Source of the DNA: an uncultured Sphingorhabdus sp.
Lineage (GTDB): Bacteria; Pseudomonadota; Alphaproteobacteria; Sphingomonadales; Sphingomonadaceae
DNA: 35,540 nt
Direction: 5' to 3'
NCBI GenBank assembly: GCA_937944295.1
Contig: CALDZL010000029.1
Span: forward strand, 1 to 35,540
In this document: piece after piece, positions 27,192 to 35,219 of the stretch
Layout of the letters: each line of letters starts with the position of its first letter
How positions within the stretch are numbered: position 1 is the stretch's first letter
Made by a program: the position numbers and the translations under genes
The notes under the pieces: model-generated
Databases searched by the model: none
What the model saw: only the letters and a program-made list of their open reading frames with translations
What the model was told of the DNA's origin: nothing

Positions 27192-27205
27192 GAAATAATT
27201 ATTTC
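27192..27205. repeat. 14-bp perfect palindrome upstream of the RHH gene
   Basis: GAAATAATTATTTC equals its reverse complement. It directly abuts the 10-bp inverted repeat that runs over the RHH start codon, giving two dyads in a row in the 74-base gap after phaB. Confidence 0.45.
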
Positions 27206-27241
27206 CCATAGCAGCGCGGCAATGCCATATAGCTGCTATGG
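27206..27241. promoter_or_regulatory. Inverted repeat covering the start codon of the RHH gene
   Basis: Perfect 10-bp arms CCATAGCAGC (27206-27215) and GCTGCTATGG (27232-27241) with a 16-base centre that itself contains GGC-AAT-GCC. The second arm includes the ATG at 27238. No ribosome site is seen. It may be an autoregulatory operator or an RNA hairpin blocking initiation. Confidence 0.55.
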
Positions 27242-27474
27242 ATTTATCTGATTACCATCCACCAGTTAAACGCTCGATCACCATCAATGGTCATCAAAGC
27301 TCTATAAGCCTAGAGCCGCTTTTTTGGGATATGCTCAAAAGTGAAGCCGCAAAGCGTGAAATAGCAATTAATGCTCTAGTCGCGGGAATAGACGCACAGC
27401 GCATCCAAAGCCCAACTCCGCCTGGGCTTGCTAGCGCCATCAGAGTTTGGTTGGTTTCAGAAAATCTCGTATAA
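27238..27474 (+). CDS. Ribbon-helix-helix domain protein
   Basis: 78-aa small protein with a predicted ribbon-helix-helix DNA-binding fold: strand VKRSITINGHQSSISLEP, helix FWDMLKSEAAKRE, turn IAINALVAGIDAQR. This is the form often annotated as a ribbon-helix-helix domain protein in sphingomonads. It has no toxin or antitoxin partner beside it: upstream is phaB, and the convergent gene ends one base beyond its stop. The start codon is inside a perfect inverted repeat and lacks a ribosome site, which suggests autoregulation or leaderless translation. Targets are unknown. Confidence 0.8.
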   Translation: MDLSDYHPPVKRSITINGHQSSISLEPLFWDMLKSEAAKREIAINALVAGIDAQRIQSPTPPGLASAIRVWLVSENLV

Positions 27475-27475
27475 G

Positions 27476-28393
27476 CTAATCTTGTTTTAAGACTTGTTTC
27501 TTTTTCTCAGCATCTAACACCTTTTGCCAAGGCGGCGCTGCATTTGAGGGCTTTAGACAAGGCTCAACCAATTTATACATTTTCTTCGCCCAATCATAAC
27601 CACGCCCGCCATTACTCTGATAATATGTTACATATTGTCCATCTTCATGCGAAGTTTTACTCTCTGGATCATCCTTACTCTGCGCCCTTACCAATACACC
27701 GTCGCCATCAGCCGTAATAATAATTTCATCTGGTAAACGTGGAGTTTTGCCATATAACCACCGCTCATATTTCTTATGCCAGATCACTTGCTTGTTTTGC
27801 GGCGGGAAGTTTACTAAATAATCTATTGCACCACTACATGATCTTAAATTTGCCTCACGCCACACTACCAATGGAATTAAATTTTTAGCCGTGTCTTCTA
27901 GAGAAGTTGGCATAGAGATTTGATCTGATAATTCTTTTACTTTTATTTGTTTCGGATCAAAACTAACTTCACGAATGACAGGTTCACAACTTTCATCTTC
28001 ATTATTTGCATTCGCATATTTTAGACATACCATATCGATCGCAAATGCCCATCCATTAGTAAATGAATGATAGTATTGCACATCAACCAAATTGGGAGTT
28101 TCAAAACTATCGAGGGTATATTCAAAACCGTCATCATAAATTTCAGGGTCTTCAAAATAATAATTCACATTAAAAATTAGTGCTTTGCGCCATGCTTGAT
28201 GGGCCCGATAATATTTATTAGCCCAAGCCTCATATAATTTATCATTTTCACATTCTTCTTCGCTAGCATCTTCTGCGCATTCAAAATCGTCGGGTAAATC
28301 TGCAGAATCGAATATATATTGTGCATGCGCGGGCAGGTTCAAACTAAGAGCGCTTAAAAATAAAGCGCATACTATTTTGATAATTACTGGCAT
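27476..28393 (-). CDS. Secreted protein of unknown function
   Basis: 305 aa, no family recognised. It begins with a clear signal peptide (IIKIVCALFLSALSLNLPAHA, cleavage before QYIFD), so the mature part is probably periplasmic. The mature N-terminus is acidic and carries cysteines in FECAEDASEEEC; further cysteines lie in MVCLKY, ESCEP, RSCSG and VEPCLKP, so several disulfides are possible. The C-terminus is lysine-rich. The ATG at 28393 has AGAGG 8 bases upstream, better than the GTG at 28402 that overlaps it. It follows murA by 44 bases on the same strand and may be co-transcribed. Its ribosome site is part of a perfect 6-bp hairpin. Confidence 0.75.
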   Translation of the reverse strand: MPVIIKIVCALFLSALSLNLPAHAQYIFDSADLPDDFECAEDASEEECENDKLYEAWANKYYRAHQAWRKALIFNVNYYFEDPEIYDDGFEYTLDSFETPNLVDVQYYHSFTNGWAFAIDMVCLKYANANNEDESCEPVIREVSFDPKQIKVKELSDQISMPTSLEDTAKNLIPLVVWREANLRSCSGAIDYLVNFPPQNKQVIWHKKYERWLYGKTPRLPDEIIITADGDGVLVRAQSKDDPESKTSHEDGQYVTYYQSNGGRGYDWAKKMYKLVEPCLKPSNAAPPWQKVLDAEKKKQVLKQD

Positions 28394-28400
28394 TGAATTC

Positions 28401-28416
28401 ACCTCTAAGAAGAGGT
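28401..28416 (-). promoter_or_regulatory. Hairpin enclosing the ribosome site of the secreted protein
   Basis: On the minus strand ACCTCT, TCTT loop, AGAGGT: perfect 6-bp arms, the second arm being the Shine-Dalgarno sequence 8 bases before the ATG at 28393. It could limit translation until it melts or is opened by ribosomes. Confidence 0.45.
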
Positions 28417-28437
28417 TGCCCGATATTTAGCGAAAAA

Positions 28438-29721
28438 TCAATCCGCGCCAACCCGTTCAATATCCGCACCTACAAGCTGTAATTTTTCTTCTAAGCGTTC
28501 ATAGCCACGATCTAAATGGTAAAGCCTGCTTACCTCGGTTTCGCCTTCTGCCACTAATCCTGCAATAACAAGGCTCATCGATGCGCGCAAATCGGTTGCC
28601 ATCACGGGCGCACCCGTTAATTTTTCAACGCCGCGCAAAATAGCAGTACGCCCCTTGGTTTCAATATCAGCCCCCATACGGCCCAGTTCAGACACATGCA
28701 TATAGCGGTTTTCAAAAATCGTTTCGGTCAGCACGCTTGCGCCATCCGCCATACATAACATCGCCATAAATTGTGCTTGCATATCGGTTGCAAAGCCTGG
28801 GTAAGGCGCGGTTTCCAGTGTCAGAGCTTGCAAAGGTCCATTGGCCTTCACGCGAATAGCATCGGCGCTTTCTTCCACCATAACACCCGCTGCGCGCAAC
28901 GCATCAACGGTGGCATCCATTTCGCTCATTTTTGCGCCAAGCAGCTCCACATCACCGCCCGTCATCGCCGCTGCGCAAGCATAGCTGCCCGCTTCGATAC
29001 GGTCCGACATCACACGGTATGTTGCACCATGCAGGCGGTCTTTGCCTTGGATGGTCAAATGCGATGTCCCAATTCCATCAATAGATGCGCCCATAGCAAC
29101 CAGAAGGTTGCACAGATCGACAATTTCTGGCTCGCGCGCTGCATTCTTAATCTCGCTGGTTCCATTGGCCAATACCGCCGCCATCACAACATTTTCGGTC
29201 GCGCCGACAGAGACTACTGGAAATGTATATGTACCGCCCGTAAGGCGGCCTTTGGGCGCGATGGCTTTTACATAACCTGCTGCCATTTCAATTTCGGCGC
29301 CTATGGCTTCAAGAGCTTTTAAATGCAGATCAATCGGACGATTACCTATCGCGCAACCTCCTGGCAGGCTTACCGTTGCTTCACCAGCGCGCGCCAGCAT
29401 TGGACCAAGAACCAAGATTGAAGCGCGCATTTTACGCACCAATTCATAAGGCGCAATGGTCGATGTTAACCGCGTTGCCGATAATGTCATCACACGGCCA
29501 AAATCCTCGGGCCGTGATCCCGCAATCATCGTTGAAATGCCAAATTGATTGAGCAAATGTTGGAACCCATCAATATCCGCAAGGCGCGGCAAATTGCGCA
29601 ATGTGAGCGGCTCATCGGTGAGCAGCGCACAAGGCAATAATGTCAGCGCGCTATTTTTTGCGCCAGAGATGGGAATTTTACCTTTTAATGGCTTGCCGCC
29701 GCGTACGAGAATCTTATCCAT
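28438..29721 (-). CDS. murA: UDP-N-acetylglucosamine 1-carboxyvinyltransferase
   Basis: Transfers enolpyruvate from PEP to UDP-GlcNAc, the first committed step of peptidoglycan synthesis, in the cytosol. The 427-aa protein shows the inside-out alpha/beta barrel hallmarks: [19 protein letters not shown] near residue 20, [16 protein letters not shown], the catalytic cysteine C123 in [13 protein letters not shown] (the fosfomycin target), and the closing [14 protein letters not shown]. The sequence is complete and ordinary. A 93-base gap separates it from clpS upstream. Confidence 0.97.
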   Translation of the reverse strand: MDKILVRGGKPLKGKIPISGAKNSALTLLPCALLTDEPLTLRNLPRLADIDGFQHLLNQFGISTMIAGSRPEDFGRVMTLSATRLTSTIAPYELVRKMRASILVLGPMLARAGEATVSLPGGCAIGNRPIDLHLKALEAIGAEIEMAAGYVKAIAPKGRLTGGTYTFPVVSVGATENVVMAAVLANGTSEIKNAAREPEIVDLCNLLVAMGASIDGIGTSHLTIQGKDRLHGATYRVMSDRIEAGSYACAAAMTGGDVELLGAKMSEMDATVDALRAAGVMVEESADAIRVKANGPLQALTLETAPYPGFATDMQAQFMAMLCMADGASVLTETIFENRYMHVSELGRMGADIETKGRTAILRGVEKLTGAPVMATDLRASMSLVIAGLVAEGETEVSRLYHLDRGYERLEEKLQLVGADIERVGAD

Positions 29722-29814
29722 CGAAACTGTTTAGCGGCATTTTTATTTCAAGCAAGCGACTGTTCAAATTGGTCGCTCAAACCATATGTAAAGAAGCGTA
29801 AAGATATACCGCGA

Positions 29815-30141
29815 TTAAGCCTTTTCGAGCGTACATTGCAGCGGATGGTCATTTTTTCGGGCAAAATCCATAACCTGCGTTACCTTTGTTTCCGCAACCT
29901 CATAGGTGAATATACCGCATACACCAAAGCCTTTTTGATGCACATGCAACATAACCCGTGTTGCTTCATCGGTATCCATTTGAAAAAATGAACGCAATAC
30001 ATGCACAACAAATTCCATCGGCGTATAATCATCATTAAGCAATAAAACCTTATATTGCTTAGGCTTAGCTGTTTTGGGCTTGGTGCGTGTAACAACACCA
30101 ACATCTGGATCATCGGGGTGATTATCATCCTCATCGCTCAT
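29815..30141 (-). CDS. clpS: ATP-dependent Clp protease adaptor ClpS
   Basis: Adaptor that delivers proteins with N-degron residues to ClpAP. The conserved core is complete: [24 protein letters not shown] forms the substrate pocket region, followed by [23 protein letters not shown] and the C-terminal [16 protein letters not shown]. The start is uncertain: the ATG at 30141 gives 108 aa with an acidic leader ([15 protein letters not shown]) resembling relatives; in-frame starts at 30189, 30225 and 30231 would lengthen it, and none has a clear ribosome site. clpA is not adjacent. Confidence 0.92.
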   Translation of the reverse strand: MSDEDDNHPDDPDVGVVTRTKPKTAKPKQYKVLLLNDDYTPMEFVVHVLRSFFQMDTDEATRVMLHVHQKGFGVCGIFTYEVAETKVTQVMDFARKNDHPLQCTLEKA

Positions 30142-30287
30142 ACGTATCGGCAAATCACAACCATTGTCTTTGCTCGCAGCAATAGGCATGTCAGAAAATA
30201 ATGGTGATAGGCTTTTTTGATTCATTCGCATGTGATTGAAATAGGGCAAGATAGGGGATGGCTGCAAGAGGATATATTATATTTCAT

Positions 30288-30315
30288 AAAAAAGCCGCCC
30301 CCAGAGGAGACGGCT
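30288..30315 (-). terminator. Rho-independent terminator after the phasin gene
   Basis: On the minus strand AGCCGTCTCC pairs with GGGGGCGGCT over ten positions (two G-T pairs) around a TCT loop, followed by six T residues. It ends about 80-110 bases beyond the phasin stop. Confidence 0.85.
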
Positions 30316-30396
30316 ATATATCACTATTATATTCTAACTATAACCCAAGAGAGAAATAGGAGGAGAGAGGTTATGGATAGAATTAGCGAAAATGAA
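30288..30396 (-). ncRNA. Candidate 3'-UTR small RNA with a pyrimidine-rich loop, downstream of the phasin
   Basis: Read on the minus strand after the phasin stop, a hairpin with 6-bp arms ATAACC/GGTTAT (30340-30374; a seventh G-T pair is possible) presents a 23-base loop that is almost wholly C and T and contains CTCCTCCT, an anti-Shine-Dalgarno sequence. The terminator hairpin follows 25 bases later. The order, an anti-SD loop then a strong terminator, parallels the amtB 3' region. It may be a processed 3'-UTR sRNA or an untranslated tail without function. Confidence 0.4.
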
Positions 30397-31041
30397 TTAA
30401 GCAGCTTTCTTAAAAAAATCAGCCGCTACCGCCATACGATTTGACAAAGGTTGGAAAATATCGCTTGCTAATTTGATCATATCTTCAGAATTTTTTGATC
30501 CTTGTGAAACAAGCGTATCAAAACCCTTGCGCGCGATTTCGGTTTGCACTTGCACAAATTCCGTTGGGCTTTTGACAGCAGCCAATGATTTAACTGCTTT
30601 TTGTGTCTCACTAAAATTAGCCTTAGCATAAGCCAAATTTTCTTTCGCTAATTCTTGCGTACCCTTGGCAGCAATTTTACCACTTTCGGTTACTGCAGTA
30701 AGGTTTTCTTTTGTAAAGCTTCCTGTTTCGGCAAAAAGCTCACGGCCTTTTTCCGCAGCAACCGTTGCTTTTTCACGCATGTCGGCAAAAAAACTATTGG
30801 CGGTCTCTACTGTTTCTTTTGCTTTTTTATCACTTGCTTTGGTCATTTTCATTACTCCATTTTTTGGGGCAGCCTTTTTGCTGGCCGCTACATTTTTAAC
30901 GTCGACAATATTGGTAACAAGCTTATCACTGTCTTTTACAGGCTTGCCTTTTGCTTTTACACTAGACTTGCGAGCAACAGTTTTTGATGCAGTCGTAGTT
31001 TGCTTTGTCTTCTTTACCTTATCATTTTTTATGGTAGCCAT
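30397..31041 (-). CDS. Phasin family protein
   Basis: 214-aa granule-associated protein of polyhydroxyalkanoate storage (PF09361-type phasin). The N-terminal 60-65 residues are lysine/alanine/threonine-rich (KKTKQTT, KSSVKAKGKPVK, ASKKAAPK), like the DNA-binding tails of PhaF- or PhaM-type proteins. The rest is helical: ETANSFFADMREKATVAAEKGRELF, then ENLAYAKANFSETQKAVKSLAAVKSPTEFV with the usual FVQVQTEIARKGFD. The ATG at 31041 is set by AGAGG 7 bases upstream and by the promoter at 31072-31100, which rules out the longer frame to 31122. It follows phaC on the same strand and has its own regulated promoter. Confidence 0.9.
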   Translation of the reverse strand: MATIKNDKVKKTKQTTTASKTVARKSSVKAKGKPVKDSDKLVTNIVDVKNVAASKKAAPKNGVMKMTKASDKKAKETVETANSFFADMREKATVAAEKGRELFAETGSFTKENLTAVTESGKIAAKGTQELAKENLAYAKANFSETQKAVKSLAAVKSPTEFVQVQTEIARKGFDTLVSQGSKNSEDMIKLASDIFQPLSNRMAVAADFFKKAA

Positions 31042-31060
31042 TACTGTACCTCTATCGTTA

Positions 31061-31073
31061 TGCTGCAGTGCAA
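31061..31073. promoter_or_regulatory. PhaR-like operator overlapping the phasin -10 and start
   Basis: On the minus strand TTGCACTGCAGCA, containing CTGCAG and a TGC...GCA dyad. This resembles the TGC/GCA-rich sites bound by PhaR repressors at phasin promoters. It overlaps the -10 and predicted start, where a repressor would block transcription. Confidence 0.45.
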
Positions 31074-31100
31074 TATATAGAGGAGTATTGAGAATGTCAA
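31072..31100 (-). promoter_or_regulatory. Sigma-70 promoter of the phasin gene
   Basis: On the minus strand TTGACA, 17 bases, TATATT: a perfect -35 and a -10 with five of six matches. The start would be near 31065, about 24 bases before the ATG at 31041. Confidence 0.75.
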
Positions 31101-31107
31101 TAGCTTT

Positions 31108-31122
31108 TTGTGCAGCGCACAA
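31108..31122. promoter_or_regulatory. Second PhaR-like operator upstream of the phasin -35
   Basis: Perfect dyad TTGTGC-AGC-GCACAA just upstream of the -35 element, about 48 bases from the first operator (centre to centre). Together they bracket the promoter. Confidence 0.45.
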
Positions 31123-31206
31123 TAAATTTTATTTTGTTGCCATATATCTGTTATTTAATGATAATTAATAATAACGTTAAATATTATATCACTATAATAA
31201 TAAGTT

Positions 31207-32955
31207 TTATCGCATTTGCACATAACGGCCAGGTGCATCTTCTATTGCTGTCAAAATACCTTTTCCGGGTATGAAAGCCCCAGTAGCAGGCACTATTTTT
31301 GGATCTTGTTCTCGCAGCCATTCCAACCAATCAGGCCACCAGCTGCCTTTGGTTTCCGTTGCACCTGCTTTAAAATCATCCAATGTTTTTACGTCTTCAC
31401 TATCATTACGCCAATATTGATATTTACCCGTAGCAGGGTGATTCACCACACCAGCGATATGGCCCGACCCTGCAAGGATAAAGCGCAGGGGACCCGACAG
31501 ATGGTCGCGCAGTTTCCAAACACTTTTCGCGGGTGCAATATGGTCCTCGACTCCCGCTTGGATATAAGCAGGTGTTTTGATGCGCCTTAAATCAATGGGC
31601 GTTCCATCCACCGACAAATGATTGGGTATAACCAGCAGATTATCGCGATAGAGATCATTGATATAGCTTTTATGCCATGCGGCGGGCAAATTGGTCGTAT
31701 CCCCATTCCAATGCAGCAAATCAAAGGCCGGATAATCATTACCAAGCAGATAATTATTGACGACATAATTCCATATTAAATCTTTGCTACGCAACATATT
31801 AAATGCCATCGCCATTACGCGTCCATCGAGATAGCCATTGGATGAGAGCGCCTCCAATAACTTCACATGTTCATCAGTAGTGAAGGCTTTAAGGTCGCCC
31901 GCATCTTCAAAATCAACTTGCGTGGTGAAAAATGTTGCACTTTTCACTTTATCTTGCTCACCGCGGGCATGCAAAAGTGCAAGAGCAGCGTTTAATGTCG
32001 TCCCAGCAACGCAATAGCCTATGGTATGAACATTATTGACATCAAGCCCCGCCCTGATCGTATCGATGGCATCGATCTCCGCTTTGACATAATCATCCCA
32101 TATCACCTCAGCCATGCTGCTATCGGCTGATTTCCATGATACCATGAACACGGGAACACCCTGTTCCAAAGCCCATTTCACAAAACTTTTTTCTGCATCA
32201 AGGTCTAAAATATAATAGCGGTTTATCCATGGCGGAAAAATTACCAAAGGCGTTTTCAGCACTTTTTCCGTGAGTGGATGATATTGAATGAGCTGATATA
32301 GATCAGTCTCATGCACTATTTTACCAGCCGTTGTTGCGATATTCACGCCCAGTTTAAATGCATCTGGATCGGTATGGGTCAATTGCCCTTTACGCAAATC
32401 TCGGGCGGCATTTTCAAAGCCTTTTTGGATAGAGGCCCCTTTGGTCTCTATTGCTTTTTCAAAGACTTCAGGATTGGTTAGCGCAAAATTGCTAGGTGCC
32501 ATTGCATCAAATATTTGCTCGAACTGAAATTTTAATTTGTCTTTTTCACGCTGACCAATGCCGTCTTGCTGTTCTATCCATTTCTGGAGTTGATCGCTCA
32601 TAAAAAAATAACTTTGCCGCAAAGAAGCATAATAGGGATTATCTTCCCAAGCGTTATGCTTAAATCTTTTGTCACGGCGTGGCTGCGATGCAGCATTCCA
32701 TTCTTGGCTGGTTTTTGCAGCCATATCAGACCATATTTTCCAGAGGCCTTCTGACTGTTCGCTATTACCCCTATTAGCATCTATCATATTTTCAGGAAAA
32801 AATACTTTAGAATCAGAGGTATCAGGCATGTTTTCGGCTAGCTGATCAATAAATTGCGCCTGCAAACTCGCCATGCCCTGCATGTAATTATTGATATTCT
32901 CAAAAATATCTGCGCCCCCAAAAGAGGTATCTTTGCCAGATTTGTCATTTGTCAT
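31207..32955 (-). CDS. phaC: Class I polyhydroxyalkanoate synthase
   Basis: Polymerises (R)-3-hydroxyacyl-CoA into PHA at the granule surface. The 582-aa product has the lipase-like box with catalytic cysteine GYCVAG near residue 315, the catalytic aspartate in GVEDHIAPAKSVW, and the histidine in GSGHIAGVVN. The N-terminal half includes the conserved DLRKGQLTHTD and TPLVIFPPWINRYYILDL segments of class I enzymes. The ATG at 32955 (MTNDKSGK) has an AGAGAG sequence upstream; an ATG at 32985 is the alternative. The phasin gene follows on the same strand after 165 bases. The gene is divergent from the aminotransferase. Confidence 0.96.
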   Translation of the reverse strand: MTNDKSGKDTSFGGADIFENINNYMQGMASLQAQFIDQLAENMPDTSDSKVFFPENMIDANRGNSEQSEGLWKIWSDMAAKTSQEWNAASQPRRDKRFKHNAWEDNPYYASLRQSYFFMSDQLQKWIEQQDGIGQREKDKLKFQFEQIFDAMAPSNFALTNPEVFEKAIETKGASIQKGFENAARDLRKGQLTHTDPDAFKLGVNIATTAGKIVHETDLYQLIQYHPLTEKVLKTPLVIFPPWINRYYILDLDAEKSFVKWALEQGVPVFMVSWKSADSSMAEVIWDDYVKAEIDAIDTIRAGLDVNNVHTIGYCVAGTTLNAALALLHARGEQDKVKSATFFTTQVDFEDAGDLKAFTTDEHVKLLEALSSNGYLDGRVMAMAFNMLRSKDLIWNYVVNNYLLGNDYPAFDLLHWNGDTTNLPAAWHKSYINDLYRDNLLVIPNHLSVDGTPIDLRRIKTPAYIQAGVEDHIAPAKSVWKLRDHLSGPLRFILAGSGHIAGVVNHPATGKYQYWRNDSEDVKTLDDFKAGATETKGSWWPDWLEWLREQDPKIVPATGAFIPGKGILTAIEDAPGRYVQMR

Positions 32956-33186
32956 GCTCAAACTCTCTAAATCATGTATATACATACCAATAGCATTATT
33001 TTACATCTATGTGAGAGAATAAGCGCTTTAATAGTTTTCGGCAAATCAATATTTCTATCATAAAACACGAAAATGATGGACATTAGCTGCGTAAATAATC
33101 ATGAAGCTAGATAATGCTATAAATTTATATTATTATATCAATTAAAATGCTAATTTTATTATATTAAAAGATTGCCAGACATAAAT

Positions 33187-34374
33187 ATGCCTAGATTATC
33201 CCAAGATTTTTACCGTATCCGCCGTTTACCGCCTTATGTGTTTGCAGAAGTCAACGCCATGAAGGCCGAAGCACGGGCGCGCGGTGAAGATATTATTGAT
33301 TTGGGTATGGGCAATCCTGATGGTGCGCCTGCGCAACATGTTATCGACAAATTATCCGAAACCGCCAATAACCCTAATGCACACCGTTATAGCGCCTCAA
33401 AAGGCATAAAAGGTCTACGCAATGCGCAAGCGTCCTATTATAAACGCCGCTTCGAAGTTGATTTAGATGCCGATAGCGAAGTCATTGTAACATTAGGATC
33501 AAAAGAAGGCCTTGCAAATTTGGCCCAAGCCATAACCGCGCCAGGCGATGTCGTATTAGCCCCTAACCCAAGCTACCCCATCCACACATTTGGTTTTATC
33601 ATTGCAGGTGCTTCTATCCGCTCTATTCCAGCCGCGCCCGGCCCTGACTTTTTTACGCGCTTGGAATATGCCATGTCTTATTCTGTGCCAAAACCATCGG
33701 TGCTAGTAATGGGCTACCCATCGAATCCCACTGCCTATGTCGCCGATTTGGACTTTTATCAGAAGGTAGTAGATTTTGCGCGCGATCATGATTTGTGGGT
33801 GATTAGCGACTTGGCTTATGCTGAGATATATTATAGCGATAAGCCAACACCCTCAATCTTGCAAATAGAGGGAGCAAAAGATGTTGCGATTGAGTTCACG
33901 TCTATGTCCAAAACATATAGCATGCCCGGATGGCGTATGGGGTTTGCTGTTGGTAATCAAGATCTTGTCAGCGCCCTTACCCGCGTTAAGTCTTATTTGG
34001 ACTATGGTGCTTTCACGCCAATTCAAGTAGCGGCAACAGCAGCCCTCAATGGTCCGCAAGATATTATCGCTGACAATCGCGCACTTTATAAAGCACGCCG
34101 CGACGTCATGGTTGATAGTTTTGGGCGCGCAGGATGGGATATTCCATCACCAGAGGCGAGCATGTTTGCATGGGCCCCTATTCCAGAACAATATAGAGAA
34201 ATTGGCGCGATGGAATTTTCCAAACGCTTAATCGCTGAGGCTGGGGTCGCGGTCGCGCCTGGCGTTGGCTTTGGTGATGAGGGTGAGGGTTATGTCCGCC
34301 TCGCCCTGGTCGAGAATGAACAACGCATTCGCCAAGCAGCGCGCAACATCAAGAAGTTTTTATCAGAGGGATAG
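33187..34374 (+). CDS. alaC: Alanine-type aminotransferase (AlaC-like)
   Basis: PLP-dependent class I/II aminotransferase, probably converting pyruvate and glutamate to alanine and 2-oxoglutarate. The protein (395 aa from the ATG at 33187) begins with FYRIRRLPPYVFAEVNAMK and DLGMGNPDG, typical of AlaC. The PLP-binding region includes NPSYPIH, YPSNPTA, SDLAYAEIYY, and the lysine of SMSKTYSMPGWRMGF. The C-terminus includes VRLALVENEQRIRQAARNIKKFL. A TTG at 33172 in the same frame is the other possible start; neither has a strong ribosome site. The 230-base AT-rich gap to phaC must contain both divergent promoters, but no clear elements are seen. Confidence 0.9.
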   Translation: MPRLSQDFYRIRRLPPYVFAEVNAMKAEARARGEDIIDLGMGNPDGAPAQHVIDKLSETANNPNAHRYSASKGIKGLRNAQASYYKRRFEVDLDADSEVIVTLGSKEGLANLAQAITAPGDVVLAPNPSYPIHTFGFIIAGASIRSIPAAPGPDFFTRLEYAMSYSVPKPSVLVMGYPSNPTAYVADLDFYQKVVDFARDHDLWVISDLAYAEIYYSDKPTPSILQIEGAKDVAIEFTSMSKTYSMPGWRMGFAVGNQDLVSALTRVKSYLDYGAFTPIQVAATAALNGPQDIIADNRALYKARRDVMVDSFGRAGWDIPSPEASMFAWAPIPEQYREIGAMEFSKRLIAEAGVAVAPGVGFGDEGEGYVRLALVENEQRIRQAARNIKKFLSEG

Positions 34375-34467
34375 GCATCATCAAACAGGCCACACATCCA
34401 TAATGAATGTAATTATGCTTTAATCATACATACAATGCCTTACATTTTCATTTCATTGGAGATGGCT

Positions 34468-35160
34468 ATGGAAAAATTGCATATCAGTTGGATATCCTTT
34501 TCCAATCATAGCAATTTCCATAATATAGAAAATTTATCACGCTTTGGTTTTACAATTAATTGTTTATTTGCAGCAAATCACAAAAAAACATCCTTACTAT
34601 TAATCAGCAATGAAACGATTCATTGTAATAAAATAATGAAGATAATGATAGATATCCGCCATACCATGCCGCACATACCTGCTATATTCATTGGCCATTG
34701 CAGCAGCAATATTCGCGGTGAACTTCTGACAATAGGTATGGATGATGTTGTGTCTCCCAATATACAACCTATAGAATTATATGCACGCATCATTGGTCTG
34801 CATAAACGATATGATAAAGGTCTATATATTAGGAAAATTGGCGCTTTTCATATTGATTATTTGGATCGGAATATTTCATATGATGATATTCATATTCCTC
34901 TCAAACCGCGTGAATATCTGTTACTTGAATATTTGATTACCAATTCGCCAAAGCCTGTCTCGCGTACAAATATATTATATCATCTTTGGAATTGCAGGCA
35001 TGATCCTGGCACCAATAGTGTAGAAGTACATATCTGGAGGTTACGGCAAAAGATGATTGAATATGTACCGAATGCGCCGAAAATTCAGACTATTAAGAAT
35101 AGAGGTTATGCAATAGTCGTTCACAAGTATGTGCAAAAACTATCTCCAATATGGCTCTAA
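34468..35160 (+). CDS. OmpR-type winged-helix regulator with a degenerate receiver domain
   Basis: 230 aa. The C-terminal half (about 120-220) is a typical winged-helix transcriptional domain: PLKPREYLLLEYLITNSPKPVSRTNILYHLWNC, NSVEVHIWRLRQKM, and IQTIKNRGYAI. The N-terminal half has receiver-like ends (GMDDVV...IELYARIIGLHKR), but the phosphoacceptor position at the end of strand 3 reads LLLISNETI instead of an LLD pattern, and the usual lysine before strand-5 proline is replaced (VVSPNIQP). Phosphorylation-independent control is likely. The ATG at 34468 has GGAG 6 bases upstream; the frame is open from 34435. No sensor kinase lies beside it; an IS element follows. Confidence 0.83.
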   Translation: MEKLHISWISFSNHSNFHNIENLSRFGFTINCLFAANHKKTSLLLISNETIHCNKIMKIMIDIRHTMPHIPAIFIGHCSSNIRGELLTIGMDDVVSPNIQPIELYARIIGLHKRYDKGLYIRKIGAFHIDYLDRNISYDDIHIPLKPREYLLLEYLITNSPKPVSRTNILYHLWNCRHDPGTNSVEVHIWRLRQKMIEYVPNAPKIQTIKNRGYAIVVHKYVQKLSPIWL

Positions 35161-35219
35161 TTTGACTCATAGCAGAACTACGTCCTAAGTGGCTATTTGG
35201 ATGAGAGATAGGTAGTGTA

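Noticed and set aside
28771-29322. 183-aa plus-strand ORF inside murA
   Set aside because: murA is complete and conserved here; the antisense frame has no family resemblance.
30373-30444. A 23-codon plus-strand ORF (starts MDRISENELSS) with AGGAGG 9 bases upstream
   Set aside because: It overlaps the phasin gene's end in antisense, and the AGGAGG is the complement of the pyrimidine loop of the phasin 3' RNA; the terminator points to minus-strand transcription. No homologous peptide is recognised.
30665-31168. Long plus-strand ORF opposite the phasin gene
   Set aside because: The phasin frame, promoter and ribosome site on the minus strand explain the region; the antisense translation is just a hydrophobic mirror of a Lys/Ala-rich gene.
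32956-33186. RNA gene or small ORF in the AT-rich gap between phaC and the aminotransferase
   Set aside because: No cloverleaf, no strong hairpin with T-tail, and no frame with a ribosome site; it appears to hold only divergent promoters.
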